From an uncultured bacterium (GTDB lineage Bacteria > Cyanobacteriota > Vampirovibrionia > Gastranaerophilales > Gastranaerophilaceae), in contig CAQTPN010000075.1 in the NCBI GenBank assembly GCA_948888345.1, positions 1 to 6,817 on the forward strand: a stretch of 6,817 nucleotides of DNA. The letters are read 5' to 3'. The position numbers were made by a program, and so were the translations under genes. Shown here one piece after another: positions 1 through 5,308 of the stretch. Each line of letters begins with the position of its first letter. The stretch's first letter is position 1. Below the pieces are notes generated by a model. The model saw nothing but the letters and a program-made list of their open reading frames with translations, was not told the origin of the DNA and ran no database searches.

Positions 1-339
1 TTTGTCATTGCGAGGGAGTGTCAGCGACCGCGGCAATCCACCTTTGTCATTGCGAAGGAGGCTTTGGCCGACTGCGGCAATCCAGTGTTCATTATTTCTT
101 CTGGATTGCTTCGCTTCATTGTCGGGCTTCATTTTATTTCTGGATTGCTTCGCTTTGCTCGCAATGACAGAAGAAGAATCTGCAATGACAGCAGAGGATG
201 TGGATTGCCACGCTCCCGCTGGCTGCTCGCAATGACAATATTCAGGTTGCAGGGATTTTCCATGCCTGAATAATCCGGCAAAAATTTTCAAGCCGGAAAA
301 CGTTCTTGCGCCGTATGCGCACAACAAATTTTCTTTCAT
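1..339 (-). CDS. Possible small ORF running through a repeat cluster (3' end outside window)
   Basis: I do not recognise this product. On the minus strand an ATG at 339 has AAAGG (complement of 346-350) 6 nt before it and a good promoter upstream. The frame then stays open for 113 codons to the window edge. About the first 34 residues (MKENLLCAYGARTFSGLKIF, then AGLFRHGKSLQPEY) are unique. From about residue 35 the frame is translated dispersed repeat, giving phrases such as VIASKAKQSR and LPRNDK that arise wherever these repeats are read in frame. Either a short real gene has had its 3' end replaced or extended by repeat insertion, or a short leader-type ORF is open by chance because this repeat frame lacks stops. 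Initiation signals are good; coding status is uncertain. Confidence 0.4.
   Translation of the reverse strand, partial: MKENLLCAYGARTFSGLKIFAGLFRHGKSLQPEYCHCEQPAGAWQSTSSAVIADSSSVIASKAKQSRNKMKPDNEAKQSRRNNEHWIAAVGQSLLRNDKGGLPRSLTLPRNDK
4..40 (+). repeat. Dispersed repeat, long type (copy R1)
   Basis: A 37-bp copy beginning GTCATTGCGAGGGAG and ending CGCGGCAATCCA. It is in the same orientation as the copy at 46-85 and separated from it by 5 bases. The cluster may continue beyond the window edge. Confidence 0.8.
46..85 (+). repeat. Dispersed repeat, long type (copy R2)
   Basis: A 40-bp copy beginning GTCATTGCGAAGG and ending GCGGCAATCCAG, with a middle unlike the other long copies. It is the right half of a composite pair with the decayed copy at 101-124. 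Confidence 0.8.
101..124 (-). repeat. Dispersed repeat, short type, decayed (copy R3)
   Basis: The first 14 bases, CTGGATTGCTTCGC, match the short type exactly. The remainder (TTCATTGTCG) has diverged and the CGCAATGAC end is lost. It is joined through a 15-nt linker to the inverted long copy at 46-85. Confidence 0.7.
140..168 (-). repeat. Dispersed repeat, short type (copy R4)
   Basis: A 29-bp copy (CTGGATTGCTTCGC...CTCGCAATGAC). It differs from the copy at 2652-2680 at one position in the middle (CTTTGC for CTATGC). Confidence 0.88.
201..236 (-). repeat. Dispersed repeat, long type (copy R5)
   Basis: A 36-bp copy, TGGATTGCCACGCTCCCG...CTCGCAATGAC on the plus strand. Its middle is closest to the copy at 1215-1251. 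A fragment of another end (GCAATGAC, 182-189) lies just to its left, flanked by TCTGC and GCAGA arms. Confidence 0.85.
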
Positions 340-385
340 AATTAACCTTTACGATAAACAATTAATAAACAACTTCTCTGATTTC

Positions 386-414
386 AATATATCATACCAT
401 AGAAGCATTATCAA
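386..414 (-). promoter_or_regulatory. Sigma70-type promoter driving leftward transcription
   Basis: On the minus strand TTGATA (complement of 409-414) and TATATT (complement of 386-391) are spaced by 17 nt, each one base off consensus. An overlapping extended -10 alternative, TGGTATGAT (complement of 391-399), is also present. It sits 8 bases beyond the stop of the 239-residue protein and about 45 nt before the ATG at 339. Confidence 0.55.
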
Positions 415-421
415 GGAAAAT

Positions 422-1141
422 TTATATATTTGCCCCGTCTGAACCATCTTTAATGTTTTTGAAGGCTTTTTTTGCACCTTCATTTTCTTTTGCAAGCTTC
501 ATTACAAAGTCAATAGCCTCAATATCTCTGTGAATAGCCTCTTTCAAGGATAAAATCTCTTCATAGCTTAACAATTGAACATTTGCATCTATTTCGTAAT
601 CAAAAATCTTTTTAAATTTTTCCTGCGCCTCATCATCAAACCCCGGCAAACCCATTCTGTAGCCGTACCATTTATGAAACTGATGTGCCATATTGTAAAT
701 ATTTATCTGACCTGTGCTTATAACAAACATAGGCGCAGTTTTAAAGGATAATTTCTTTTCTAAAACAATATTTAATACGAGTGCGTTAATACCTGTAATT
801 GGAGTAATAAAGCCTTCCTGCTCGCCCACAAATGCTAAAAGTTTTTTAGCATACGGAATTTTGTAAACTTTTGTACCGTTTTCTTCAATATAATCCAGAA
901 GAGAATTTGGGGTTTTTAAATTTTTTGTAACAATTTCTTTAACTTCTTTATCTAATTTTTTCTTATTTTGTTCGGTTTTTGAATTTAAAGTGAGTTTAAT
1001 TCCTGCCTGTGTGTGAGTTTTTGTAGTGGAATTGTTAATTGAATATTTAACATTCCGCAGGTGTTTTTCGTATTTTTTTGCATAAAACTTCTCCTGACAG
1101 ACAAAAATCCATTCAGTGATTTTTTTAATTAGATGTTCCAT
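422..1141 (-). CDS. Uncharacterised protein, 239 aa
   Basis: I do not recognise this gene. The product is lysine-rich and probably cytosolic. A basic N-terminal half (1-80) carries a low-complexity Ser/Thr/Lys stretch (about 34-62). A denser, folded-looking region follows (about 90-185): YKIPYAKKLLAFVGEQEGF (93-111), ITGINALVLNIVLEKKLSF (115-133), then an aromatic segment MAHQFHKWYGYRMGLPGF (151-168). The C-terminus is charged and helical (LSYEEILSLKEAIHRDIEAIDF). No membrane span or signal peptide is clear. An ATG 18 nt further upstream (1159) is in frame, but only the ATG at 1141 has a proper Shine-Dalgarno (GGAG, 5-nt spacer), so I prefer MEHLIKK. I found no promoter in the 149 nt after pgk; co-transcription with pgk is possible. 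Ordinary amino acid composition and codon use support a real gene. Confidence 0.8.
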   Translation of the reverse strand: MEHLIKKITEWIFVCQEKFYAKKYEKHLRNVKYSINNSTTKTHTQAGIKLTLNSKTEQNKKKLDKEVKEIVTKNLKTPNSLLDYIEENGTKVYKIPYAKKLLAFVGEQEGFITPITGINALVLNIVLEKKLSFKTAPMFVISTGQINIYNMAHQFHKWYGYRMGLPGFDDEAQEKFKKIFDYEIDANVQLLSYEEILSLKEAIHRDIEAIDFVMKLAKENEGAKKAFKNIKDGSDGANI

Positions 1142-1146
1142 GATTA

Positions 1147-1150
1147 CTCC
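1147..1150 (-). promoter_or_regulatory. Shine-Dalgarno that sets the start of the 239-aa protein
   Basis: GGAG on the minus strand lies 5 nt before the ATG at 1141. The alternative ATG at 1159 has only a poor AGAG-like site upstream, next to repeat copy R6. Confidence 0.6.
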
Positions 1151-1170
1151 GTTAAACATAGTTTAGCTCT

Positions 1171-1199
1171 GTTATTGCGAGCATAGCGAAGCAATCCAG
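1171..1199 (+). repeat. Dispersed repeat, short type (copy R6)
   Basis: A 29-bp copy of GTTATTGCGAGC...GCAATCCAG, one base different from the copy at 2736-2764 (TTATTG for TCATTG). With the copy at 1215-1251 it forms an inverted pair: the GCAATCCAG and CTGGATTGC ends pair over 9 bp round a 15-nt loop, and the outer ends pair again. Confidence 0.88.
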
Positions 1200-1214
1200 A
1201 AGAAATTAAGAATA

Positions 1215-1251
1215 CTGGATTGCCACACTCCCGTTGGCCGTTCGCAATGAC
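1215..1251 (-). repeat. Dispersed repeat, long type (copy R7)
   Basis: A 37-bp copy reading CTGGATTGCC...CGCAATGAC on the plus strand, with the same ends as the short type but a GC-rich middle (ACTCCCGTTGGCC). It lies 15 nt from the oppositely oriented short copy at 1171-1199. Its middle closely resembles that of the copy at 201-236. Confidence 0.85.
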
Positions 1252-1261
1252 AGCCAACGGG
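1230..1261. other. 9-bp stem-loop downstream of pgk
   Basis: CCCGTTGGC (1230-1238) pairs perfectly with GCCAACGGG (1253-1261) round a 14-nt loop. The left arm lies inside a long-type repeat and the right arm just outside its end. It lies 30-61 nt past the pgk stop, where it could protect or attenuate the message. No T-run follows on the minus strand, so a classical intrinsic terminator is unlikely. Confidence 0.55.
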
Positions 1262-1290
1262 GTTTATAAGTGACAATCGTAAAATAATTT

Positions 1291-2487
1291 TTACTTATCA
1301 TCCAATGCTGCAACACCGGGGAGCACTTTTCCTTCAATGAATTCTAAAGATGCGCCGCCGCCTGTTGAAACGTGGGTGAAATCTTCTGCTTTGGCAAATT
1401 TCTTTGCCGCAGAAACTGAATCACCGCCGCCGATTACAGATGTTGCACCGTTTTTAGTGGCTTCAACAATAGCTGCAAGTACCGCTTTTGTACCTTCGGC
1501 AAATTTCGGGTTTTCAAAAGCACCTACGGGTCCGTTCATAAGGATTGTTTTAGATGATTTTAAAACATCTGCAAAAGCTTTTCTTGATTCTTCGCCAGCA
1601 TCAACCCCTTCAAAACCGTCAGGAATTTCATTAATTTTAACGAATTTATTTGTTCCGTTTCCTGAAAAATCATCAGCCACAAGAACATCGGTTGCCATAA
1701 CAAGCTTAACACCTTTATCTGCCGCTTTTTTCTCAATTGCTTTAGCAACTTCAATCTGGTCATCTTCACAAATTGAATTTCCGATTTTGCCGCCGTTTGC
1801 TTTAACGAACGTATAAGCCATACCGCCGCCTATGATAAGGTTATCAACTTTATCGATTAAGTTTTCAAGAACGCCGATTTTAGATGATACTTTAGCACCG
1901 CCTACAACAGCTGTAAAAGGTCTTGTCGGGTTATCAAGTGCTTGCGATAAACATCTTAATTCTTTTTCCATCAAAAGTCCTGAAACAGCAGGTTTTAAAA
2001 CACGTGCAAGTTTAGCGGTTGAAGTGTGGTTTCTGTGTGCTGCGCCGAATGCATCATTTACATAGAAATCGCCGAGTTTTGCAAGTTCATTTGCAAAAGT
2101 CATATCATCATCTTTTGCTTCTTCTGCTTTGTAGTATCTGATATTTTCTAAAAGTGCAACCTGACCTTCTTTAAGTTCTGCAACCATTTTAGGAGCATCT
2201 GCAACATCAGGGATGAACATTACATCTTCACCCAACACTTTTGATAAATATTTTGCAACGGGCGCAAGAGTAAATTCAGGGTTCTTTTCGCCTTTTGGTC
2301 TGCCTAAGTGAGCCATAAGGATAATTTTTGCCCCTTTATCTTTAAGGTAGTTTAAAGTAGGTATAATAGCCTGAATTCTTGTATCATCGGTTACATTTTT
2401 GTCAGCGTCCAAAGGTACATTGATATCAACACGTACAAGTGCTTTTTTACCTTTAATGTCGCCCAAATCTTTGATTGATTTTTTCAT
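1291..2487 (-). CDS. pgk: Phosphoglycerate kinase
   Basis: This cytosolic glycolytic enzyme moves the acyl phosphate of 1,3-bisphosphoglycerate to ADP, yielding ATP and 3-phosphoglycerate, and runs in reverse during gluconeogenesis. The 398-residue product is full length. The N-terminal domain has the signature VRVDINVPL (18-26) with DDTR (34-37), HLGRPKG (60-66), LLENIRYY (112-119) and NDAFGAAHRNHTST; these bind the 3-phosphoglycerate side. The C-terminal nucleotide domain has VGGAKVSSKIGVLENL, GGGMAYTF, NGPVGAFE, IGGGDSVSA and STGGGASLEFIEGKVLPGVAAL. The ATG is preceded by a strong Shine-Dalgarno (AAGGAG, 11-nt spacer) and a good promoter. There is no gap or tpi gene beside it. The adjoining gene downstream is an uncharacterised protein after a repeat-bearing 149-nt gap. 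Identity is certain. Confidence 0.98.
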   Translation of the reverse strand: MKKSIKDLGDIKGKKALVRVDINVPLDADKNVTDDTRIQAIIPTLNYLKDKGAKIILMAHLGRPKGEKNPEFTLAPVAKYLSKVLGEDVMFIPDVADAPKMVAELKEGQVALLENIRYYKAEEAKDDDMTFANELAKLGDFYVNDAFGAAHRNHTSTAKLARVLKPAVSGLLMEKELRCLSQALDNPTRPFTAVVGGAKVSSKIGVLENLIDKVDNLIIGGGMAYTFVKANGGKIGNSICEDDQIEVAKAIEKKAADKGVKLVMATDVLVADDFSGNGTNKFVKINEIPDGFEGVDAGEESRKAFADVLKSSKTILMNGPVGAFENPKFAEGTKAVLAAIVEATKNGATSVIGGGDSVSAAKKFAKAEDFTHVSTGGGASLEFIEGKVLPGVAALDDK

Positions 2488-2527
2488 AATGATAATCTCT
2501 CCTTTTTAAAAGTGTCCGTTTGAAATT

Positions 2528-2556
2528 ATTATATTAAAAAGAAAGCTAATCTTCAA
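2528..2556 (-). promoter_or_regulatory. Sigma70-type promoter of pgk
   Basis: On the minus strand a -35 box TTGAAG (complement of 2551-2556) and a consensus -10 box TATAAT (complement of 2528-2533) are separated by exactly 17 nt. Transcription would start near 2521, leaving a leader of about 34 nt with AAGGAG (complement of 2499-2504) before the pgk ATG. pgk therefore looks able to be transcribed independently of the recA operon. Confidence 0.7.
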
Positions 2557-2651
2557 TTTTTAAATTTTCTCATCTTCAAGGTTTTTTAAATATTCTGTTA
2601 AGATTTAAACCTGGTTCTTTTACGATATATTCTAAATCCAAATTTATTTTC

Positions 2652-2680
2652 TGGATTGCTTCGCTATGCTCGCAATGACG
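2652..2680 (-). repeat. Dispersed repeat, short type (copy R8)
   Basis: A 29-bp copy reading CTGGATTGC...CGCAATGAC on the plus strand. It pairs perfectly with the copy at 2736-2764. Counting two further flanking bases, the arms 2650-2680 and 2736-2766 form a 31-bp perfect inverted repeat round 55 nt of AT-rich DNA. Confidence 0.9.
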
Positions 2681-2735
2681 TAGTTAAATTTTAATAATCA
2701 AAAACAGTGAATGAATGATTTTAAAACTCAATTGT

Positions 2736-2764
2736 GTCATTGCGAGCATAGCGAAGCAATCCAG
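2736..2764 (+). repeat. Dispersed repeat, short type (copy R9)
   Basis: A 29-bp copy running GTCATTGCGAGC...GCAATCCAG on the plus strand. It is the exact reverse complement of the copy at 2652-2680. It begins 6 bases beyond the stop codon of the small membrane protein gene, in its presumed 3' untranslated region. Confidence 0.9.
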
Positions 2765-2770
2765 AAGAGC

Positions 2771-3181
2771 CTATTTTGCCATGCCTGCTGCAATGCCGGC
2801 TGCTAAAATGATAAAAATACCAAGGATAAATCCTAAAACGGCACCAACTATTAAAAGAATAACCCCCGCTTTTACCCAGGTTTTTTGCACGTTTTCAAAA
2901 TGTTCAATACTGTCCCATTTTTTGTTTTGCCATGCCCATTCATTTCCCTTCAGGCCAAACCAAATACTGCAGCCAAGAGGAGCCAAAGCCCCAATTACAG
3001 GGATAAAAGCAAGAATGGATGCTGCGAATATAACAAATGTAATATAGGTATTGTTTCCAATGCCCCAAATCCAGTTTAATAAAAATGCGCCCCAGTTGAA
3101 TTTTTTAGCCAAAGCTTCAGGCATTTGAGCATTAGCACCTTCGCCTGAATTGTTTACAAAATTTTGTACTTCATCTGACAT
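2771..3181 (-). CDS. Small membrane protein with FNWGAF / GLKGNEWA domain (DUF2628-like)
   Basis: This 136-residue protein of unknown function has a polar N-terminus (1-26), then KKFNWGAFLLNWIWG (26-40), a hydrophobic stretch (47-76), GLKGNEWAWQNKKWDSIEHF (76-95), QKTWVKAG (99-106) and a strongly hydrophobic, Gly/Ala-rich C-terminal segment (107-134). Two to three membrane passes are likely and there is no cleavable signal peptide. The FNWGAF...WIWG...GLKGNEWA...NKKW pattern is nearly the same as residues 157-210 of the upstream protein, so the two are paralogous. ATG start with GAGGA (complement of 3188-3192) 6 nt upstream; 23 nt separates it from the preceding stop. The stop TAG lies 4 nt from the inner edge of a dispersed repeat. 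DUF2628-like is my best family guess. Confidence 0.85.
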   Translation of the reverse strand: MSDEVQNFVNNSGEGANAQMPEALAKKFNWGAFLLNWIWGIGNNTYITFVIFAASILAFIPVIGALAPLGCSIWFGLKGNEWAWQNKKWDSIEHFENVQKTWVKAGVILLIVGAVLGFILGIFIILAAGIAAGMAK

Positions 3182-3204
3182 AAATTTTCCTCTTTCCTTT
3201 GAAA

Positions 3205-4374
3205 TTATTTAACTGTTGGTTTATAAAATTTATATGCCGTAAATGCTGCTTTCATAATTTCTTTAAAATCAGCATTATTGTTTATTGATTTATCAAGAGT
3301 GAATTCCCCTAAAAGCTCATTATTTTTAGAACTATATATTTTTGTTCTTGGCAGTTCTGTTCTTTTAGAATAAGACTTTCCCGGGTATTTTTTCATTCTC
3401 TCAAGTGCGGCTGCTGTTGCTGCCATATCAAACATATCCTTTTTTTCGCCGAATGAGCATCCCGCCCAGTCGTCCGGCAGAATATAGAATTTGTTTTCAT
3501 TTTTTTCAATTTTACGGGATTCAAAGTATAAAGAATTGTAGCCTATCACTATATCTCCGATTTTTTCAAGTGTAGGTGATGTTTTTGAAGGAGACGTTTT
3601 TATTTCCTTAGTTATAATGGATGCAAAAGAAAAAGCCAAAGCTAAAACAATTGACAGGTAAATTATGGGCAGAATAATTATTTTTAAAACAACAAATATA
3701 ATTGTTTGAATATCCTGAGAATGTCTGAATTTTTCATCACTTTCCCATTTTTTGTTTTTATATGCCCATTCATTCCCTTTTAACCCGCAGATTATAGCAT
3801 AAGAAAGCCCTGCGGGGGTTAAACCCAAAAGAAATATCCATAAGGTTTGATAAGATTTATTGAATAAACCCCAAATCCAGGTGCCAAAAAACGCTCCCCA
3901 GTTGAAGGTTTTTGTAAAATCGTAAGGATATTTTCCCGTTATTATTCCTTTTTTACAAAGCAAAAATAATCCTAAAATAAAATTAATTAGTGAAAATATG
4001 CAAAATAAAGGAAAAGACAGGAACATTATACCTGTACTTAATATGAATATGGCTGAAATTATTGAATTAGCGCAAGTATTAGTTTTGCCGTTAATATCAT
4101 TTAAACGCCTTATAACATTTGAAATAAAAATAAATAAGCAAACTGCTAAAACCAAGACATACCAAACTTTTAATAAAACAGGCATACCTGAAAAAAGTCC
4201 GGCATAATTAAAAGCATCTTCCATGGTTTCCATGCTTGATAATAAAGACCAGTTAACAGGAATTGTTGTGATTGTACTTATTATGTTTATAAAAAGAATA
4301 TTTATAAAATAATCCCGTCTTCCTATAATACCGTCAAATCCAATAAATTTGGTATTTAATCTTAATTCTTCCAC
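3205..4374 (-). CDS. DUF805-type membrane protein with a DUF2628-like middle domain
   Basis: The 389-residue product has three parts. Residues about 8-140 look like DUF805: GFDGIIGRRDYFINILF near the start, about four hydrophobic segments (26-40, 66-86, 104-120, 123-140) and the diagnostic VIRRLNDIN (87-95). Residues about 151-255 hold FNWGAFFGTWIWG (157-169), a membrane segment, GLKGNEWAYKNKKW (197-210) and a long hydrophobic stretch (223-253); this resembles DUF2628 and recurs in the next gene. Residues about 260-389 are charged, soluble-looking and unrecognised (ILPDDWAGCSFGEKKDMFDMAATAAALERM region). The start is GTG with AAAGGA 8 nt upstream. It sits 49 nt after rmlA and 23 nt before the 136-residue paralogue. 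The biochemical role is unknown; an inner-membrane location is well supported. Confidence 0.8.
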   Translation of the reverse strand: MEELRLNTKFIGFDGIIGRRDYFINILFINIISTITTIPVNWSLLSSMETMEDAFNYAGLFSGMPVLLKVWYVLVLAVCLFIFISNVIRRLNDINGKTNTCANSIISAIFILSTGIMFLSFPLFCIFSLINFILGLFLLCKKGIITGKYPYDFTKTFNWGAFFGTWIWGLFNKSYQTLWIFLLGLTPAGLSYAIICGLKGNEWAYKNKKWESDEKFRHSQDIQTIIFVVLKIIILPIIYLSIVLALAFSFASIITKEIKTSPSKTSPTLEKIGDIVIGYNSLYFESRKIEKNENKFYILPDDWAGCSFGEKKDMFDMAATAAALERMKKYPGKSYSKRTELPRTKIYSSKNNELLGEFTLDKSINNNADFKEIMKAAFTAYKFYKPTVK

Positions 4375-4388
4375 AAGGATATTCCTTT
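4375..4388 (-). promoter_or_regulatory. Ribosome binding site within a small hairpin before a GTG start
   Basis: On the minus strand the bases before GTG read AAAGGAATATCCTT. The Shine-Dalgarno AAGGA can pair with the adjoining TCCTT, giving a 5-bp stem and 3-nt loop right against the start codon. With GTG as start this suggests modest translation; regulation is inference only. Confidence 0.4.
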
Positions 4389-4423
4389 ATTCCGTATTTG
4401 CTTTAAACTTATGATATATGTAG

Positions 4424-5308
4424 CTATGCACTTACAAGGCTTGTTTGTTCAATAATTTTTCTTATATAAGAACCATAGCCGTTATTTTTGTATTTTTGGC
4501 TTAATTTTAATAGCTGTGTGCTGTTAATGTAGCCCATTCTGTAAGCTACTTCTTCAATACAGGCTATTTTCATGCCGGTATTAATTTCCATTGATTGAAC
4601 AAAATTGCTTGCTTGAAGAAGGCTTTCAAAAGTTCCCGTATCAAGCCATGCAAAGCCTCTGCCAAGAATTTCAACATCCAAGGTTTTGTGCTGCAGATAA
4701 ATATTATTTAAATCCGTGATTTCCAGTTCGCCTCTCTCTGAAGGTTTTAGAGTTTTAGCGAATTCCACAACATGGTTATCATAGAAGTAAAGCCCTGTCA
4801 CAGCATAATTTGATTTTGGGTTTTCAGGTTTTTCTTCAATTGAAACGGCTTTATTATTTTTATCAAATTCCACCACACCAAACCTTTGCGGGTCATTTAC
4901 CTGATACCCAAAAACGGTTGCCCCGCTTGTCTTTTGACCAACAGCTTTTAACATTGATGAAAATCCGAACCCGTGGAAAATATTATCTCCTAAAATTAAG
5001 GCAACAGGAGAATTTTGAATGAAATCTTCCGCAATTAAAAAACTGTCTGCTATTCCTCTAGTTTCGGTTTGTACAGCGTAAGAAAATTTTATTCCAAGTT
5101 CTGACCCGTCTCCTAAAACTTTCCGGAAATTTCCTAAATCCATCGGGTTTGAAATGATTAAAATATCCTTAATTCCTGCAAGCATAAGGGTTGTAATCGG
5201 ATAGTAAACCATAGGTTTATCATAAACCGGAAGCAATATCTTTGAAATAGGCAAACTTGCGGGATATAGTCTGCTTCCTGCTCCGCCTGCAAGGATTATA
5301 CCCTTCAT
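4424..5308 (-). CDS. rmlA: Glucose-1-phosphate thymidylyltransferase (RmlA/RfbA)
   Basis: It makes dTDP-glucose from glucose-1-phosphate and dTTP, the first step towards dTDP-L-rhamnose and related deoxysugars of surface polysaccharides. The 294-residue product has the nucleotidyltransferase loop [11 protein letters not shown] (6-16), [16 protein letters not shown] (22-37), the metal-binding [10 protein letters not shown] (Asp108), EEKP (158-161), [13 protein letters not shown] (165-177), GELEITD (193-199) and [11 protein letters not shown] (216-226, second metal ligand Asp223). The length is normal. The frame is open upstream to 5380 inside galE, but homology begins at MKGIILAGG. That ATG has AAAGG (complement of 5316-5320) 7 nt before it and overlaps the galE stop as ATGA, so I place the start at 5308. 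The usual QxxPxGLAQAF segment reads [11 protein letters not shown] (80-90), a divergent version. No rmlB, rmlC or rmlD is in the window. Confidence 0.95.
   Translation of the reverse strand: MKGIILAGGAGSRLYPASLPISKILLPVYDKPMVYYPITTLMLAGIKDILIISNPMDLGNFRKVLGDGSELGIKFSYAVQTETRGIADSFLIAEDFIQNSPVALILGDNIFHGFGFSSMLKAVGQKTSGATVFGYQVNDPQRFGVVEFDKNNKAVSIEEKPENPKSNYAVTGLYFYDNHVVEFAKTLKPSERGELEITDLNNIYLQHKTLDVEILGRGFAWLDTGTFESLLQASNFVQSMEINTGMKIACIEEVAYRMGYINSTQLLKLSQKYKNNGYGSYIRKIIEQTSLVSA
5305..5308 (-). promoter_or_regulatory. ATGA stop-start overlap of galE and rmlA
   Basis: The rmlA ATG (complement of 5306-5308) shares two bases with the galE TGA (complement of 5305-5307). Such overlaps normally couple translation of the two genes, so GalE and RmlA are probably made in linked amounts. 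The rmlA Shine-Dalgarno AAAGG lies inside the last codons of galE. Confidence 0.85.

Larger units (their letters stand above)
2488..2770. other. Gene-free region upstream of pgk
   Basis: No gene is visible here. The right half (2650-2766) is an inverted pair of dispersed repeats round a 55-nt AT-rich spacer. The left half holds the pgk promoter and 5' leader. Between them, AGGTTT and AAAT at 2579-2591 can pair with ATTTAAACCT at 2603-2612 with a 3-nt bulge. That is a weak AT-rich stem just upstream of the -35 box, and I assign it no function. No T-run follows any stem in the minus direction, so I see no classical terminator for the upstream operon. Confidence 0.6.

Noticed and set aside
1..240. 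CRISPR array
   Set aside because: Repeats alternate in orientation, differ in length and lack uniform spacers; there is no cas gene.
2..273. Two plus-strand frames over the repeat cluster (phrases such as LDCFALLAMT)
   Set aside because: They are translated dispersed repeats, with no ribosome binding site or unique sequence.
274..321. Two small stem-loops (TCCGGC/GCCGGA and TGCGC/GCGCA) as a terminator for the 239-aa gene
   Set aside because: Stems are only 5-6 bp, no T-run follows on the minus strand, and they lie inside the ORF starting at 339.
1142..1290. Promoter for the 239-aa protein gene
   Set aside because: No pair of -35 and -10 boxes with 16-18 nt spacing was found; most of the region is repeat.
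1337..1816. Open frame of 159 codons on the plus strand
   Set aside because: It lies wholly antisense to pgk, whose identity is certain, and its Ser/Pro-rich product is what a shadow frame gives.
2715..3079. Plus-strand frames across the small membrane protein gene
   Set aside because: Antisense shadows; one begins with repeat translation (SIAKQSRR).
4375..4423. Separate promoter for the DUF805-type gene
   Set aside because: Only poor -10-like strings (TATCAT) occur, with no -35 box at suitable spacing.
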